64,000 nucleotides of DNA from Saccharibacillus kuerlensis DSM 22868. Its GTDB lineage: Bacteria > Bacillota > Bacilli > Paenibacillales > Paenibacillaceae. The translations under genes were made by a program, and so were the position numbers. Shown in pieces: positions 1 to 8,802 of the stretch (within the stretch, counting starts at the first letter, position 1; the number at the start of each line of letters is the position of its first letter). The stretch spans positions 1 through 64,000 of the forward strand of contig NZ_KB899296.1 of NCBI RefSeq assembly GCF_000378145.1, in the 5' to 3' direction. A model generated the notes under the pieces. That model was given only the letters and a program-made list of their open reading frames with translations. It made no database searches and was not told the origin of the DNA.

Positions 1-1430
1 TTTTAAATAAAAAAGGTGATACCGTATCCGACCAAACGTTGTGGAATCCGACAGTGACTTTTACTGCCGCTAGCATCACGCCAACACCGGAACCAACACC
101 AACGCCGGAACCAGCACCAACACCGGAACCAGCACCAACGCCGGAACCAACACCAACACCAACGCCGGAACCAGCACCAACACCGGAACCAGCACCAACG
201 CCGGAACCAACACCAACGCCGGAACCAGCACCAACACCGGAACCAGCACCAACGCCGGAACCAGCACCAACACCGGAACCAGCACCAACGCCGGAACCGA
301 CACCAGCACCGGAACCAGCACCAACACCGGAACCAGCACCAACGCCGGAACCAGCACCGACACCAGCACCAGCACCAACACCGGAACCAACGCCAGCACC
401 GGTACCAGATGCGAATGCACTTTCGGTCACCAGCTTCGGCGCTGTGGCAAATGATGGCCAAGATGATTTGAGCGCTTTCCAGGCAGCAGCTAAAGCAGCG
501 AAATCCCAAGGCAAGACGCTGACAATTCCAGAAGGCGAGTTCACATTGAGCAGCATTTTTGTTATCGACAGCATCAAGGTAGTGGGCGCAGGCAGGTCGT
601 CGACCGTACTGATGTCTACAAATCCGGAAAAAGGTTCAATCGATCTTAAAGGCGACAAGGTTGAAATTCGAAACTTTAAACACCAATACCAAACGACCGT
701 ACCTAGAGGTAACGGCGCTCATGAGAAAAACAGCATTACGGTACGCAGTGCAAGCAACTTCGTAATCGATAATATTCATGTCAGCAAGTCCAGCACAGCA
801 GGTATTATGATGGCATACGGTTCGAATAATGGGGTCGTTACCAACAACTTGGTTGAAAACACAGGAGCAGACGGCATTCATATGACGACTCAAAGTCATC
901 ACATTTCAGTTGAAAACAATACAGTGATGGGTGTAGGCGACGATGGTGTCGCAGTAGTCAGCTACGGAACAAGCCCGACACCTGTCAACAACATTGTTAT
1001 TCGCGGCAACGACATTGGAAACTTCTCCAAAGCTCGCGGAATTTCGGTAGTAGGCGGTATGGACGTTTTGATTGAAAATAATAAGATAGCCGATACGATG
1101 ATGGCCGGTATCTATATTTCAGTCGAAGGTTCGTACAACACATTGAACGTAGACCGCATTAACGTCAACAATAATACGATTCATCACACAGGCATTCAAT
1201 CACCACAAAACCACCCGAACGTGCTCGTTTACGCTTCGCAGGGTACGATCGACAATGTCGTGTTCTACGGAAACGTCATTACGGATGGTGCGCATCGTGG
1301 TATCGGAGTATGGGGCGACGCCACAATCAAAAATGTTACCTTTGAGCGTAACACTTTGGTCAACACAAATGGCGCAGCAACAACCTTCAAAAACGGGATC
1401 ATCAAACTCATCGATAACATCGGCTTTTAA
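1..1430 (+). CDS. Secreted right-handed beta-helix protein with PT/PE-repeat linker, 5' end outside window
   Basis: The frame is already open at the first bases, so the N terminus lies upstream; the TTG at 39 need not be a start. After about 25 residues comes a linker of roughly 110 residues made of (A/T)PTPEP units. From about residue 140 the protein reads [12 protein letters not shown] followed by many short Asn-rich turns (NNTV, NNKI, NNTI, GNVI, RNTL) at regular spacing. This is the pattern of the pectate-lyase/polygalacturonase-type parallel beta-helix fold (family knowledge). Such proteins usually bind or cleave polysaccharide outside the cell; the substrate cannot be read from the sequence. 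The PT/PE linker is typical of extracellular Gram-positive proteins. A clear terminator follows at 1512. Sure of the fold class, unsure of the function. Confidence 0.8.
   Translation, partial: LNKKGDTVSDQTLWNPTVTFTAASITPTPEPTPTPEPAPTPEPAPTPEPTPTPTPEPAPTPEPAPTPEPTPTPEPAPTPEPAPTPEPAPTPEPAPTPEPTPAPEPAPTPEPAPTPEPAPTPAPAPTPEPTPAPVPDANALSVTSFGAVANDGQDDLSAFQAAAKAAKSQGKTLTIPEGEFTLSSIFVIDSIKVVGAGRSSTVLMSTNPEKGSIDLKGDKVEIRNFKHQYQTTVPRGNGAHEKNSITVRSASNFVIDNIHVSKSSTAGIMMAYGSNNGVVTNNLVENTGADGIHMTTQSHHISVENNTVMGVGDDGVAVVSYGTSPTPVNNIVIRGNDIGNFSKARGISVVGGMDVLIENNKIADTMMAGIYISVEGSYNTLNVDRINVNNNTIHHTGIQSPQNHPNVLVYASQGTIDNVVFYGNVITDGAHRGIGVWGDATIKNVTFERNTLVNTNGAATTFKNGIIKLIDNIGF
80..405 (+). repeat. 18-bp tandem array encoding PT/PE linker
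   Basis: About eighteen degenerate copies of an 18-bp unit (ccaacaccggaaccagca and variants) encode the (A/T)PTPEP linker of the beta-helix protein. Most unit-to-unit changes are third-position or swap Ala for Thr, as expected for a translated linker. Confidence 0.85.
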
Positions 1431-1511
1431 TAGATCTTCAAATGAGTTATCCTCATTAATCTGAAGTCTATCGATCATCATCCAATCTTCTCTCACAAAG
1501 ATTCGATTTCG

Positions 1512-1545
1512 CAGGAACCAGCTCGCAACTGGTTCCTGTTTTTTT
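1512..1545 (+). terminator. Rho-independent terminator after beta-helix gene
   Basis: A perfect 10-bp stem (CAGGAACCAG at 1512-1521 with CTGGTTCCTG at 1529-1538), a 7-nt loop, then seven T. Confidence 0.92.
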
Positions 1546-1773
1546 ATGCCGATATCCCGTTATTCAAGGTTATATGCTGCGCCATTGCGGATCAACATTT
1601 GTTTGTTTAAAATCTCTATGTATAGTTATAACCTCATAACAGAGGAGTGAAACACAACTTTTAAAAAAACAAAGAATAAGTTAAAAAGTTTTAAATATAG
1701 TATAACAGAGTATCGTTTGAATCCGCTAATCCGTTTAAGCTGATGAATCCGACAGAAAGGAGGAGACGAATAA
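1546..1773. other. Spacer upstream of sigma-factor gene
   Basis: AT-rich spacer. Overlapping TATAGT and TATAAC hexamers near 1696-1706 could serve as a -10, but no convincing -35 lies 16-18 bp upstream. A strong Shine-Dalgarno (GAAAGGAGGAG, near 1755-1765) precedes the sigma ATG. Confidence 0.4.
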
Positions 1774-2601
1774 ATGAAGATGAAGCTTGGCGAGCGGGAA
1801 TTTGGCATAGAGGAACAATCAACCGACGGTAATGCGTATCTTATAGAGAGCCGCAGTAAGTTTATGAAATTGATTGGAGAACATAATGAAGCATTGAGTA
1901 AATACTGTCGCTTTCTGACTGGTTTCAGAGAAGATGGAGAAGATCTGCTGCAGGAAACCTGGCTCAAAGCATGGTCCGCGTTCTGCAAAGACGGTCATAC
2001 ATGGAATCGTACCTATTTACGGAACATAGCGTATCATGCCTGGATTGATCGGATACGAAAAGGACGGGAGAGAACCAGGCTCAACATTGGATTCGATAGC
2101 GAAGGCGATAACGGAATTGAAAAGGCTGCTGCCGACTCATGCGATCCGCTGAAATTATGGTCTGCGGCGGAACGTTTGGTGAATGTTCTAACACCAGAGC
2201 AGCGCACCATATATCTCCTGATGGAATACTTGCGGTTTACTGCAGCGGAAACGTCAGAGCTGCTGGGTACAACGGAGGGCGGAGTCAAGGCTTCCCTGCA
2301 CCGAGCCAGAAGAAAGCTCGACAGATACCGGAAAGCGGAAAATGAAGGGCCGAGCAGTATGGAAAAGAATCGGATCGAAGACGAGCAAACGATCTTCGCT
2401 TATATGGAGGCGATCCGTCTTCAAGATGTACGGGCACTGCTTATCCTTCGAAATGGAGGCAGCGGTGAAGAGGCGGCTCTTGCAATCCGCTGCACATCGA
2501 CAGCCCAGCCTGATCGGTCGGTACAATCTTTGCTCAAGCCGGACTTGTACCGCAGCAGCCGAACATGCTTCTCTCAGATACGTCTCCGCCAGGCGGCCTG
2601 A
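1774..2601 (+). CDS. ECF-like RNA polymerase sigma factor with C-terminal tail
   Basis: The 275-residue protein has sigma region 2 (about residues 36-97, with DLLQETWLKAW matching the conserved D-L-x-Q-E-T-x-x-x-A-W core) and sigma region 4 (about 136-185, LTPEQRTIYLL followed by a helix-turn-helix ending VKASLHRARRKL). It would direct RNA polymerase to a small regulon. The start has an excellent ribosome binding site. Beyond residue 190 there is an unusual tail of about 85 residues (QTIFAYMEAIRLQDVRALL...) ending in a Ser/Arg/Cys-rich stretch. ECF factors normally stop soon after region 4, so the tail may be an extra regulatory segment or a decayed domain; no anti-sigma gene is adjacent. clpP follows 48 bp later in the same direction, suggesting co-transcription. 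The exact ECF group is not identified. Confidence 0.85.
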   Translation: MKMKLGEREFGIEEQSTDGNAYLIESRSKFMKLIGEHNEALSKYCRFLTGFREDGEDLLQETWLKAWSAFCKDGHTWNRTYLRNIAYHAWIDRIRKGRERTRLNIGFDSEGDNGIEKAAADSCDPLKLWSAAERLVNVLTPEQRTIYLLMEYLRFTAAETSELLGTTEGGVKASLHRARRKLDRYRKAENEGPSSMEKNRIEDEQTIFAYMEAIRLQDVRALLILRNGGSGEEAALAIRCTSTAQPDRSVQSLLKPDLYRSSRTCFSQIRLRQAA

Positions 2602-2649
2602 CAACGGTCGTGATGTCGCGGATTCAATCTTTCCAAGGAGGGACAGCGG

Positions 2650-3243
2650 ATGAGCACATTTATTCCTTATGTCGTGGAGCAAACCGGCCGCGGCGAAAGA
2701 TCTTACGATATTTACTCCAGATTGCTGAAGGACCGGATTGTTTTTCTGGGCTCTGCGATCGATGACCAGATTGCCAACAGCATTACCGCGCAGCTGCTGC
2801 TGCTGGAAGCCGAGGATCCTGAGAAAGACATTCACTTTTATATTAACAGTCCTGGTGGAGTCACTACGGCAGGCTTTGCGATTTACGACGCTATGCGTCA
2901 CGTTAAGCCGGATGTGCATACAATCTGCACGGGTATGGCGGCATCTTTTGCAGCGATTCTGCTGCTGGCCGGAGCTCCGGGCAAGCGCTGCGCGCTGCCA
3001 AATAGCGAGATTATGATCCATCAGCCGCATGGCGGCGCACAAGGTCAGGCCAGTGACATTGCGATCAGTGCCAAACGGATCATTCGAACTCGAGAACGCT
3101 TGAACGAAATTGCCGCCGCGCATACGGGACAGCCTATCGAGCGGATTGCAAAAGATATGGATCGGGATTACTTCATGTCTGCGGAGGAAGCTTTGAACTA
3201 CGGTGTAGTGGACCGGATCATCGACCACTCCAAACGTCTTTGA
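2650..3243 (+). CDS. clpP: ATP-dependent Clp protease proteolytic subunit (ClpP paralogue)
   Basis: The 197-residue serine peptidase has the full ClpP catalytic triad: Ser99 in GMAAS, His124 in MIHQPHGG and Asp173 in DRDYFMS. The family forms a double heptameric chamber fed by ClpX or ClpC, which unfold tagged proteins in the cytoplasm. The YINSPGG motif (about 64-70) and the R-x-L-N-x-I-x-A-x-H-T-G-Q segment are conserved. Length is normal. The start has a strong ribosome binding site (AAGGAGGG near 2636). The gene lies directly behind a sigma factor, not in the usual housekeeping clpP context, so it may be a second copy with a regulated role; this is an inference, because the other copy would be elsewhere. 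Confidence 0.95.
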   Translation: MSTFIPYVVEQTGRGERSYDIYSRLLKDRIVFLGSAIDDQIANSITAQLLLLEAEDPEKDIHFYINSPGGVTTAGFAIYDAMRHVKPDVHTICTGMAASFAAILLLAGAPGKRCALPNSEIMIHQPHGGAQGQASDIAISAKRIIRTRERLNEIAAAHTGQPIERIAKDMDRDYFMSAEEALNYGVVDRIIDHSKRL

Positions 3244-3418
3244 AGGAAGAAAGCAGAAACGCAAAAACGGAAAGAACTAGAAATGAAAATAGAAAGAAAT
3301 AGAAGTAAAAGCGACGAAGACAACGACACTGGGAACAACTTGTTACCAAGGAACGACTATGAAAGTATCAATAGAAGTATCATAGAAGCAGCGATAGAAT
3401 CGATAATAGAAATATTCT

Positions 3419-3452
3419 AAAGATCCGCCATATGGTAGGGGGATCTTTTTTT
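3419..3452 (+). terminator. Terminator after clpP
   Basis: AAAGATCC (3419-3426) pairs with GGATCTTT (3441-3448) around a 14-nt loop, with a T tract to 3452. The 175 bp before it are A/G-rich imperfect repeats (tagaagta-like) with no gene. Confidence 0.8.
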
Positions 3453-3542
3453 GCGGAAAGAAGTACAGTCTCTCGCAGGAATTCGGCTCTTCGGTGGAGA
3501 AGCATCAGATGAACCCAATGACCGAAGGAGGCAAGAAAGCCA

Positions 3543-4742
3543 ATGGAAATCAAGCGGCTGACCGATCAGGACTTTGATGCGAATATTGAGTTGGCGGAAT
3601 ACGCGTTTTTATACAAATTGAGCGCGGAGCAAAAAGAGGAGCGGCGAACCCGATTTGCCGACGAACCGGTTTGGGGCGTATTCGAGAATGGCGAGCTGTG
3701 TGCAAAGTTGGCACTGCTTCCTCTTGAAGTCTACATACACGGACAGCAGATTAAGATGGGCGGAATCGCCGGAGTTTCTACTTGGCCGGAGAAGAGGCGG
3801 CAGGGCATGGTATCCCGGCTTCTTCGCCGCGCGCTTGAAGAGATGAAGGAACAGGGACAGCTGCTCTCGTATCTGCATCCGTTTTCCGTTGCCTTTTACC
3901 GTAAATACGGTTGGGAATTGTTTACTGAAAACAAAAACATTTCGATTCCCGTCGATAAGCTTCCCGCCCGTAAAAACGTACCGGGACGCGTTGTACGTGA
4001 AGTTCGCGACATCGACGTGCTAAAGTCCATCTACGACCGTGCCGTTGTGCGTTATAACGGAGCAATGGCGCGAAGCGGCAGTTGGTGGAAGAATCGAATC
4101 ATGAACGACATTTCGTATACAGCCGTTTATTATAACGAAGCTGGTGAAGCGGAAGCTTATGTCCTGTATGAAATCGAAAACCGACTATGGATCACCGAAG
4201 AAATCTTTTGGCTGAATGAGACGGCCCGGCAGGGTCTATGGGATTTTATTATTAACCACGATTCCAAGCTCAAAGAAGTACAGCTCAAACTGCCAGTCGA
4301 TGATCCAATGCCGCTTCTTCTTTCCAATCCGATGGTCAAGCAGGAGATCGAACCGTATTTTATGGGCCGGATCGTAGATGCAGCAGAATTTATCAAAGCT
4401 TATCCATTTGCCCAAATCGGATCTTCTTCCCGTTTCGCTCTGCGAATTGAAGACCGTGATGCTCCATGGAATGAAGGAACATGGATCTGGACCGTTTCTC
4501 CGGAAGGGGAAGGGAAACTGGAAGCCGTGAAGCAAAATGATGAATCAAATTCGGAAGGGATAGAGCAGCTCGGTGATCAAGAGATCTCTGTGCCAATCGG
4601 AATCCTGACCTCGATGCTGCTTGGCTACCGCCGACCTTCCGATCTTCAGCGCTTTGGTCTGCTGAATACTTCCGAAGTACTCGCAGAACAGCTGGATGCG
4701 CTTATTCCGACCCGTACACCTTACCTGCCCGACTACTTCTGA
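3543..4742 (+). CDS. Eis-like GNAT N-acetyltransferase
   Basis: The 399-residue protein has an N-terminal GNAT domain with an acetyl-CoA loop at residues 79-94 (STWPEKRRQGMVSRLL, matching R/Q-x-x-G-x-A/V). A second GNAT-like half follows, then a C-terminal region resembling the sterol-carrier-type domain of the Eis family. The length (about 400) and the opening I-K-R-L-T-D-x-D-F are typical of the predicted acetyltransferases of this family in Bacillus and Paenibacillus. Family members acetylate amines, including aminoglycosides in mycobacterial Eis; the substrate here is unknown. A ribosome binding site (AAGGAGGC) precedes the ATG. It is flanked by terminators, so it is probably monocistronic. 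Confidence 0.85.
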   Translation: MEIKRLTDQDFDANIELAEYAFLYKLSAEQKEERRTRFADEPVWGVFENGELCAKLALLPLEVYIHGQQIKMGGIAGVSTWPEKRRQGMVSRLLRRALEEMKEQGQLLSYLHPFSVAFYRKYGWELFTENKNISIPVDKLPARKNVPGRVVREVRDIDVLKSIYDRAVVRYNGAMARSGSWWKNRIMNDISYTAVYYNEAGEAEAYVLYEIENRLWITEEIFWLNETARQGLWDFIINHDSKLKEVQLKLPVDDPMPLLLSNPMVKQEIEPYFMGRIVDAAEFIKAYPFAQIGSSSRFALRIEDRDAPWNEGTWIWTVSPEGEGKLEAVKQNDESNSEGIEQLGDQEISVPIGILTSMLLGYRRPSDLQRFGLLNTSEVLAEQLDALIPTRTPYLPDYF

Positions 4743-4824
4743 ACAGCTTACTCACATATAAGGGATAACTCGTGAAAAAAACGCAATTTCAAAAGTTACC
4801 CACATGTGCATAACTTAAAAACCA

Positions 4825-4858
4825 AGCAAACCGCAGCCTGTTCTCTGCGGTTTTTTGC
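4825..4858 (+). terminator. Terminator after acetyltransferase gene
   Basis: AGCAAACCGCAG (4825-4836) faces CTGCGGTTTTTTGCT (from 4845); the 9-bp core AAACCGCAG/CTGCGGTTT is perfect and merges into a run of T. Confidence 0.88.
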
Positions 4859-5228
4859 TATCTCTGATCAGTCCAATTGTTAATGCACAGAAACAGCCTT
4901 AAAGATTCGGATTACGCGTAAGTGCCTGTCGCCGAACACACTGAAAAGTCAAGTAGTGGACTATCTTAGACTTACAAACCCGGAACGAGCGCAGCAGACA
5001 CATACTGTATAGCAGACTGGAATCGAAATTGAAGGGTGTATCCGGATTAGTGCAAAACATTTGAAGACTGACCTTAGTTCAGGTCCTAAGAAAGCGGACT
5101 TGACGATATAGGCGGAGCGGTATGATTCGTATTATAATAGCGGGAGATCGGCTCTGCTGCGAGGTGAAATAGTATCGCTGCAGCTTGAACATTTGTTCCA
5201 CAGCGGATTTCGGATATGGGGGATAAGA
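4859..5228. other. Gene-free spacer with possible promoter
   Basis: No coding sequence is supported. A TTGACG hexamer (5100-5105) is followed 15 bp later by TATGAT (5121-5126) and by TATAAT at 5133-5138 (27 bp). Both spacings are off the optimum, so this is only a weak promoter candidate for the DUF1294 gene. Confidence 0.35.
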
Positions 5229-5525
5229 ATGACGGTTACAATTCCGATGATCGATCTCGTATTGGCGGGATTTCTGATTGTACTGAATATTGCTGCTTAC
5301 ATAGTTATGGCGTCGGACAAGCGGCGGACGAAAAAGGGCAGACGCAGAGTGCCGGAGCGTACGCTGTTCACCTGGGCATTCGTGGGCGGCGCGCTTGGAA
5401 TCTGGGCGGCGATGCGGAAAAAGCGTCACAAGACGCAGCATGCTTCATTCCGCTTCGGTGTTCCTGCGCTGCTGCTGTTCAATATCGCCATATATAGCGG
5501 TTTATTTTATTTAATCAACCGTTAG
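5229..5525 (+). CDS. DUF1294 family small membrane protein
   Basis: A 98-residue protein with an N-terminal hydrophobic helix (about 7-27), the conserved MASDKRRTKKGRRRVPE basic segment, TWAFVGGALGIWAAM, and a C-terminal transmembrane helix ending FYLINR. This K-R-x-A-x-x-G-x-x-R-I/V-P-E-x-x-L layout is the DUF1294 signature; its function is unknown. The ATG at 5229 was chosen over an upstream TTG because GGGGG sits 7 bp before it and homologues start at this hydrophobic segment. It is 151 bp upstream of the usp gene and in the same direction. Confidence 0.85.
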   Translation: MTVTIPMIDLVLAGFLIVLNIAAYIVMASDKRRTKKGRRRVPERTLFTWAFVGGALGIWAAMRKKRHKTQHASFRFGVPALLLFNIAIYSGLFYLINR

Positions 5526-5676
5526 AAATCTTTACTAAAGAAGGAAAAGCAAGCAAGGAAGTTTGATTCTCCTTTTCGAAAGGGTAATAAGGAATGTAAA
5601 CGGATATCCGGCTTCAGATTTGAATGCGCAAGGAACCGGATGGAGTCCGAATTCGAAAAGAAGAAAGAGGTGCTTG

Positions 5677-6114
5677 ATGATGCTGTTTTCCAAAATTCTC
5701 GTAGCCTATGACGGTTCCAAAGCGTCCAACAAGGCGCTTGATCGGGCAATCGCGCTGACGAAAGCTTCGCCGGATGCCCAGCTGGAAGTGCTGCATATTT
5801 ACGATTACCCGCGTTTCTTCGTGGGTGACGGAATTGCACCTGTACCGGGCAGTGTGAACAAGGAGTTCTTTGACTTGGCCGAACAGACGGTGGAAGAAGC
5901 ACGCCGCCGCGTCAATGAGGCAGGCATCAACGCACGGATTGAAATGCGGCAGGGTGCTCCGGCTGTATTAATCTTGGAGTATGCAAAGGAGCTGGGTGTC
6001 GATCTAATTATCATTGGCAGCCGCGGACTTGGTGCAATTCGCGAATTCGTGCTCGGCAGCGTCAGTCACAACGTGGTACAGCAGGCTCAAATTCCTGTGC
6101 TGGTTGTGAAGTAA
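5677..6114 (+). CDS. Universal stress protein UspA family
   Basis: The 145-residue cytoplasmic protein opens FSKILVAYDGSKASNKAL, the standard Usp N terminus with the Asp that binds adenine nucleotide. It ends with the ATP-binding loop GSRGLGAIREFVLGSVS, fitting G-x2-G-x9-G-S. It is therefore expected to be an ATP-binding Usp. Length is normal. Two tandem ATGs (5677 and 5680) follow an AGAGGTG ribosome binding site; the longer upstream frame lacks such a site. A long hairpin terminator at 6224 ends the unit. Confidence 0.92.
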   Translation: MMLFSKILVAYDGSKASNKALDRAIALTKASPDAQLEVLHIYDYPRFFVGDGIAPVPGSVNKEFFDLAEQTVEEARRRVNEAGINARIEMRQGAPAVLILEYAKELGVDLIIIGSRGLGAIREFVLGSVSHNVVQQAQIPVLVVK

Positions 6115-6223
6115 GAGCTACAGGTTAAAAGCAATAAAGTAATAGTAGTAAAGTGATAATAATAGAAGAAAAGAGTCAGAAAAGAACGGATAAGAGAAAA
6201 TCAGCAGGGAAAACAAGAGAAAA

Positions 6224-6260
6224 GGTTCGGAAAACGCACTGCGTTTTTCGGGCCTTTTTT
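6224..6260 (+). terminator. Terminator after usp gene
   Basis: A 14-bp stem including G-T pairs (6224-6237 with 6241-6254), a 3-nt loop and six T. Confidence 0.85.
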
Positions 6261-6361
6261 GTAGAAAAAGGAAAAAGAAGCAATTCCCAATATTTGATGA
6301 ACATACACCGATTTGACCGAAGATCGGACACATTTCTCAGCTTCTCGCTTGCCTGCCGTTT

Positions 6362-6406
6362 AAAAACGAACATTTAGATTTTACATTTTTGAAATGTTCG
6401 GTTTTA
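6362..6406 (+). promoter_or_regulatory. PurR operator: two inverted PurBoxes
   Basis: AAAAACGAACATTT (6362-6375) and the inverted AATGTTCGGTTTT (6393-6405, which reads AAAACCGAACATT on the other strand) match the PurBox consensus AWWWCCGAACWWW. The second is perfect and the first has one mismatch in the core. The boxes are separated by 17 bp, the spacing known for Bacillus PurR (16-17 bp), and lie just upstream of the -35. Known mechanism: PurR binds here and PRPP releases it. Confidence 0.9.
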
Positions 6407-6408
6407 AT

Positions 6409-6438
6409 TTGACATGACGTGTACGGAATTGTTAAACT
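6409..6438 (+). promoter_or_regulatory. Candidate promoter of the pur operon
   Basis: A consensus -35 TTGACA (6409-6414) is followed after 18 bp by TAAACT (6433-6438) with an upstream TG (extended -10). It adjoins the PurR operator and lies about 55 bp before the riboswitch. Confidence 0.72.
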
Positions 6439-6493
6439 GGAACTGAAGTCGGGCGCGTGTAAACCGTGTCCCGAAGACGAATTGAATAGTGAG

Positions 6494-6558
6494 CCGTATA
6501 AAGCCGGGGATAGGGCCCGGCAGTATCTACCCGGGAACCGTAAAATTCCGGACTACGG
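6494..6558 (+). ncRNA. Purine riboswitch, guanine class
   Basis: The conserved three-way junction is visible: J1/2 ATAAAG; P2 GCCGGG (6503-6508)/CCCGGC (6516-6521) with loop GATAGGG; J2/3 AGTATCTA; P3 CCGGGA (6531-6536)/TTCCGG (6546-6551) with loop ACCGTAAAA; then ACTACGG. The specificity base in GACTAC is C (6553), which pairs with guanine or hypoxanthine; adenine aptamers have T there. P1 is short (CCGT/ACGG). In Bacillus the same aptamer heads the pur operon and causes premature termination when guanine is abundant. Confidence 0.93.
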
Positions 6559-6632
6559 AATAAACGACGGGCCATCGCGGTAGTCGGCTGTGAAGCCGGC
6601 ATCTCGAGAGTTCCGGCGCCGACTTGGTCGGC

Positions 6633-6817
6633 AGTCCGGTTCTGCCCTGCTTTCTCGAACGAGAATCCATTCTTCGCCGGCTTGTGCCGGGCAGATGCGT
6701 ATTTTCGTCTTTGCACGCCTGCTCCGGCAGGTTGTGGGAATAGTGAGGGTGCCCCGTTTTTCCGAGTTCGGATTCCCGAAAGATCGTAAAGATTTTGCGG
6801 AATACCGGACTTTTTTT
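6633..6817 (+). terminator. Putative riboswitch expression platform (attenuator)
   Basis: ACCGGACT at 6804-6811 runs into seven T (6811-6817), 28 bp before the purE start. Its only perfect 8-bp partner is AGTCCGGT at 6633-6640, which would close a long branched stem. An alternative hairpin ATTCCG/CGGAAT (6545-6550/6556-6561) overlaps P1 and P3 and could be the competing fold. The folding is inferred, not computed. Confidence 0.4.
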
Positions 6818-6845
6818 ATATAAAAAGATCAATGGAGGGTGGATC

Positions 6846-7328
6846 ATGTCTTTGCAGGTAGCGGTCATTATGGGCAGCACATCCGACTGGGAAACGATGC
6901 AGCATGCTTGTCAGATTCTCGAAGAACTCGAAATTCCGTATGAGAAGAAGGTCGTTTCGGCTCATCGTACGCCTGATTTGATGTTCGAATACGCAGAGAA
7001 AGCGCGTGAGCGCGGCTTCAAGGTCATTATTGCGGGTGCAGGAGGCGCAGCCCACCTGCCAGGTATGGTCGCAGCCAAGACGCCGCTTCCGGTGATCGGC
7101 GTGCCGGTTCAATCGGCTGCGCTCAACGGGTTGGATTCGCTGCTCTCGATTGTACAGATGCCGGGAGGCATTCCGGTGGCAACAGTTGCAATCGGTAAAG
7201 CCGGCGCAGTTAACGCCGGCCTTCTGGCGGCGCAGATTGTCGGTGTTTCTGACGATGCGGTGTTGGACCGCGTTGCAGCCCGCCGGGCGAGAATTGAGCG
7301 CGAAGTGCTGGAGGCGGAGCTTCCATGA
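6846..7328 (+). CDS. purE: N5-carboxyaminoimidazole ribonucleotide mutase
   Basis: A 160-residue class I PurE that shifts the carboxyl group of N5-CAIR to give CAIR. It has [12 protein letters not shown] (about 7-18, phosphate binding), the SAHRTPDLM catalytic loop, [13 protein letters not shown] and the PVIGVPV segment. The ATG at 6846 follows GGAGGGTG at 6834 and is the start expected for the family. It is the first gene of the pur operon, behind the PurR operator and riboswitch. It overlaps purK by 4 bp (ATGA), so the two are translationally coupled, fitting successive steps. Confidence 0.98.
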   Translation: MSLQVAVIMGSTSDWETMQHACQILEELEIPYEKKVVSAHRTPDLMFEYAEKARERGFKVIIAGAGGAAHLPGMVAAKTPLPVIGVPVQSAALNGLDSLLSIVQMPGGIPVATVAIGKAGAVNAGLLAAQIVGVSDDAVLDRVAARRARIEREVLEAELP

Positions 7329-8608
7329 CGGGAGACAAAAGCGGAATGGCGGCGGAGGAAACGATGCGGACAAACGGGAACGCGGAACACTCGAAAGCCG
7401 GAGACATACCGGCCGGACAAACGGTGAACGCAGGCCGGAAGGCGCGTATCATCGCGCCGGGCGCATCGATCGGCGTGCTTGGAGGCGGCCAATTGGGCCG
7501 CATGATGGCGCTGGCCGGAGCGCCGCTCGGTTACCGCTTCGTGGCGCTGGACCCGGCGCCTGAAGCGCCCTGCGGTCAGGTGGCGGCGCAGATTGTTGCC
7601 GCCTATAGTGACAAGGACGCGGCAGCGGAACTGGCTGAGCGGACGGATGTGATCACATACGAGTTCGAGAATGTGGATGCGGAAGTGGCCGCTCTGCTCG
7701 AGGAGCGGTCGTACGTGCCGCAGGGCAGCCGGCTGCTGTACACGACGCAGCATCGGCTGCGCGAGAAGGCGGCACTGGAAGCGGCGGGAGCGACGGTCGC
7801 TCCTTATGCGGCCATTGGGAGCGAAGCGGAGCTGGATGAGGCTGTAAAGCGTCTGGGCACACCGTGCGTACTGAAAACGGCGACCGGAGGCTACGATGGC
7901 AAAGGCCAGTTCGTCATCCGTAACGGCAGCGAAGTGGCATTGGCTTATGCGGAACTGTCTGTAACTGGAGCGGAATTGGTGCTGGAACAGTTCATATCGT
8001 TCCGGTGCGAAATTTCGGTAATCGCGGCACGCAGCTCGATGGGCGAGACAAGCACATTCCCGCCGGCAGAAAATATTCATCGCGGCGGCATCCTGCACGC
8101 TTCGATCGTTCCAGCCCGTGTTCCTGCGGATGTGCTTGCCGAAGCGGAGCGGCTGGCAGCGAGAATTGCCGAGTCGTTTGGCGCAGTCGGGCTGCTTGCC
8201 GTCGAAATGTTCTACGGCGAAGACGGTCGGTTGTATGTGAACGAAGTAGCGCCGAGACCGCACAATTCGGGGCACTATACGATGGAAGCTTGTGCAACTT
8301 CGCAGTTCGAGCAGCATGTGCGGGCAATCTGCGGTCTGCCGCTCGGCAGTCCCGAGCTGCGGACACCGGTCGTTATGGTCAACGTGCTGGGTGAACATCT
8401 GGATGGTGTAACAAAGCTAATGCTGTCTCCAGACAGCGTGGGAGTCGAACCGACCGAAACGGCTGCCGCGATTCGGCCGAAGTTCCATCTGTACGGCAAA
8501 GACGAAGCCAAGACCGGGCGCAAGATGGGGCATATCAATCTGCTCTGCGGCGATACGGCGGATGCGCTGGCTTGGATCGACCGTACAGGCCTCTGGCCGG
8601 TGGAGTAA
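7325..8608 (+). CDS. purK: N5-carboxyaminoimidazole ribonucleotide synthase
   Basis: A 427-residue ATP-grasp enzyme that makes N5-CAIR from AIR, bicarbonate and [19 protein letters not shown] lies at about 49-64, the ATP-grasp core includes [13 protein letters not shown], and [15 protein letters not shown] is the C-terminal catalytic motif. The family is usually about 380-390 residues. The extra length is a polar N-terminal segment of about 45 residues with no recognisable domain, created by starting at the ATGA overlap with purE; no better-placed start codon with a ribosome binding site was seen before the core. A 902-bp repeat-filled spacer follows before purB. Confidence 0.96.
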   Translation: MTGDKSGMAAEETMRTNGNAEHSKAGDIPAGQTVNAGRKARIIAPGASIGVLGGGQLGRMMALAGAPLGYRFVALDPAPEAPCGQVAAQIVAAYSDKDAAAELAERTDVITYEFENVDAEVAALLEERSYVPQGSRLLYTTQHRLREKAALEAAGATVAPYAAIGSEAELDEAVKRLGTPCVLKTATGGYDGKGQFVIRNGSEVALAYAELSVTGAELVLEQFISFRCEISVIAARSSMGETSTFPPAENIHRGGILHASIVPARVPADVLAEAERLAARIAESFGAVGLLAVEMFYGEDGRLYVNEVAPRPHNSGHYTMEACATSQFEQHVRAICGLPLGSPELRTPVVMVNVLGEHLDGVTKLMLSPDSVGVEPTETAAAIRPKFHLYGKDEAKTGRKMGHINLLCGDTADALAWIDRTGLWPVE

Positions 8609-8802
8609 CGATTTTTGGTGCTGTGGTTAGCTGTGACGAAAGTGTCGGCGTCGTGACCGAAGCGAGAGTCGCTCGACCGTGACCGAAGTCAGGAGCGGGT
8701 GGGCATGAAGTGCCGGTGTCGGCGTTGAAGACATTGACCGCAAAGTATTAGCATCAGCCGCCGGCAGCTATCTGTTGTATTCATCAGGCGGATGATATGC
8801 GT
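8609..8802. other. Spacer after purK
   Basis: No gene is supported. It holds a short direct repeat (gaccgaagc twice near 8657-8690) and a lone TGTTGTAT at 8773 resembling half of the modules in the next element. Confidence 0.5.

Noticed and set aside
3-509. Cys/Trp/Arg-rich minus-strand frame opposite the PT/PE linker
   Set aside because: It is the complement of the PT/PE repeat, with no start signal; the + strand protein continues into a recognisable fold.
2342-2653. Frameshifted continuation of the sigma factor in another frame
   Set aside because: The other frame shows no sigma-like or other recognisable sequence; the annotated frame runs to its own stop before the clpP ribosome binding site.
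4871-5069. Possible degenerate element before the DUF1294 gene
   Set aside because: The outer words (TGTGCAttAACAATTG and AGTGCAaaACATTTG in opposite orientation) look alike, but no inner modules are found and the length is off by about 10 bp.
6500-6560. Adenine rather than guanine riboswitch
   Set aside because: The discriminating base in GACTAC is C at 6553; adenine aptamers carry T.
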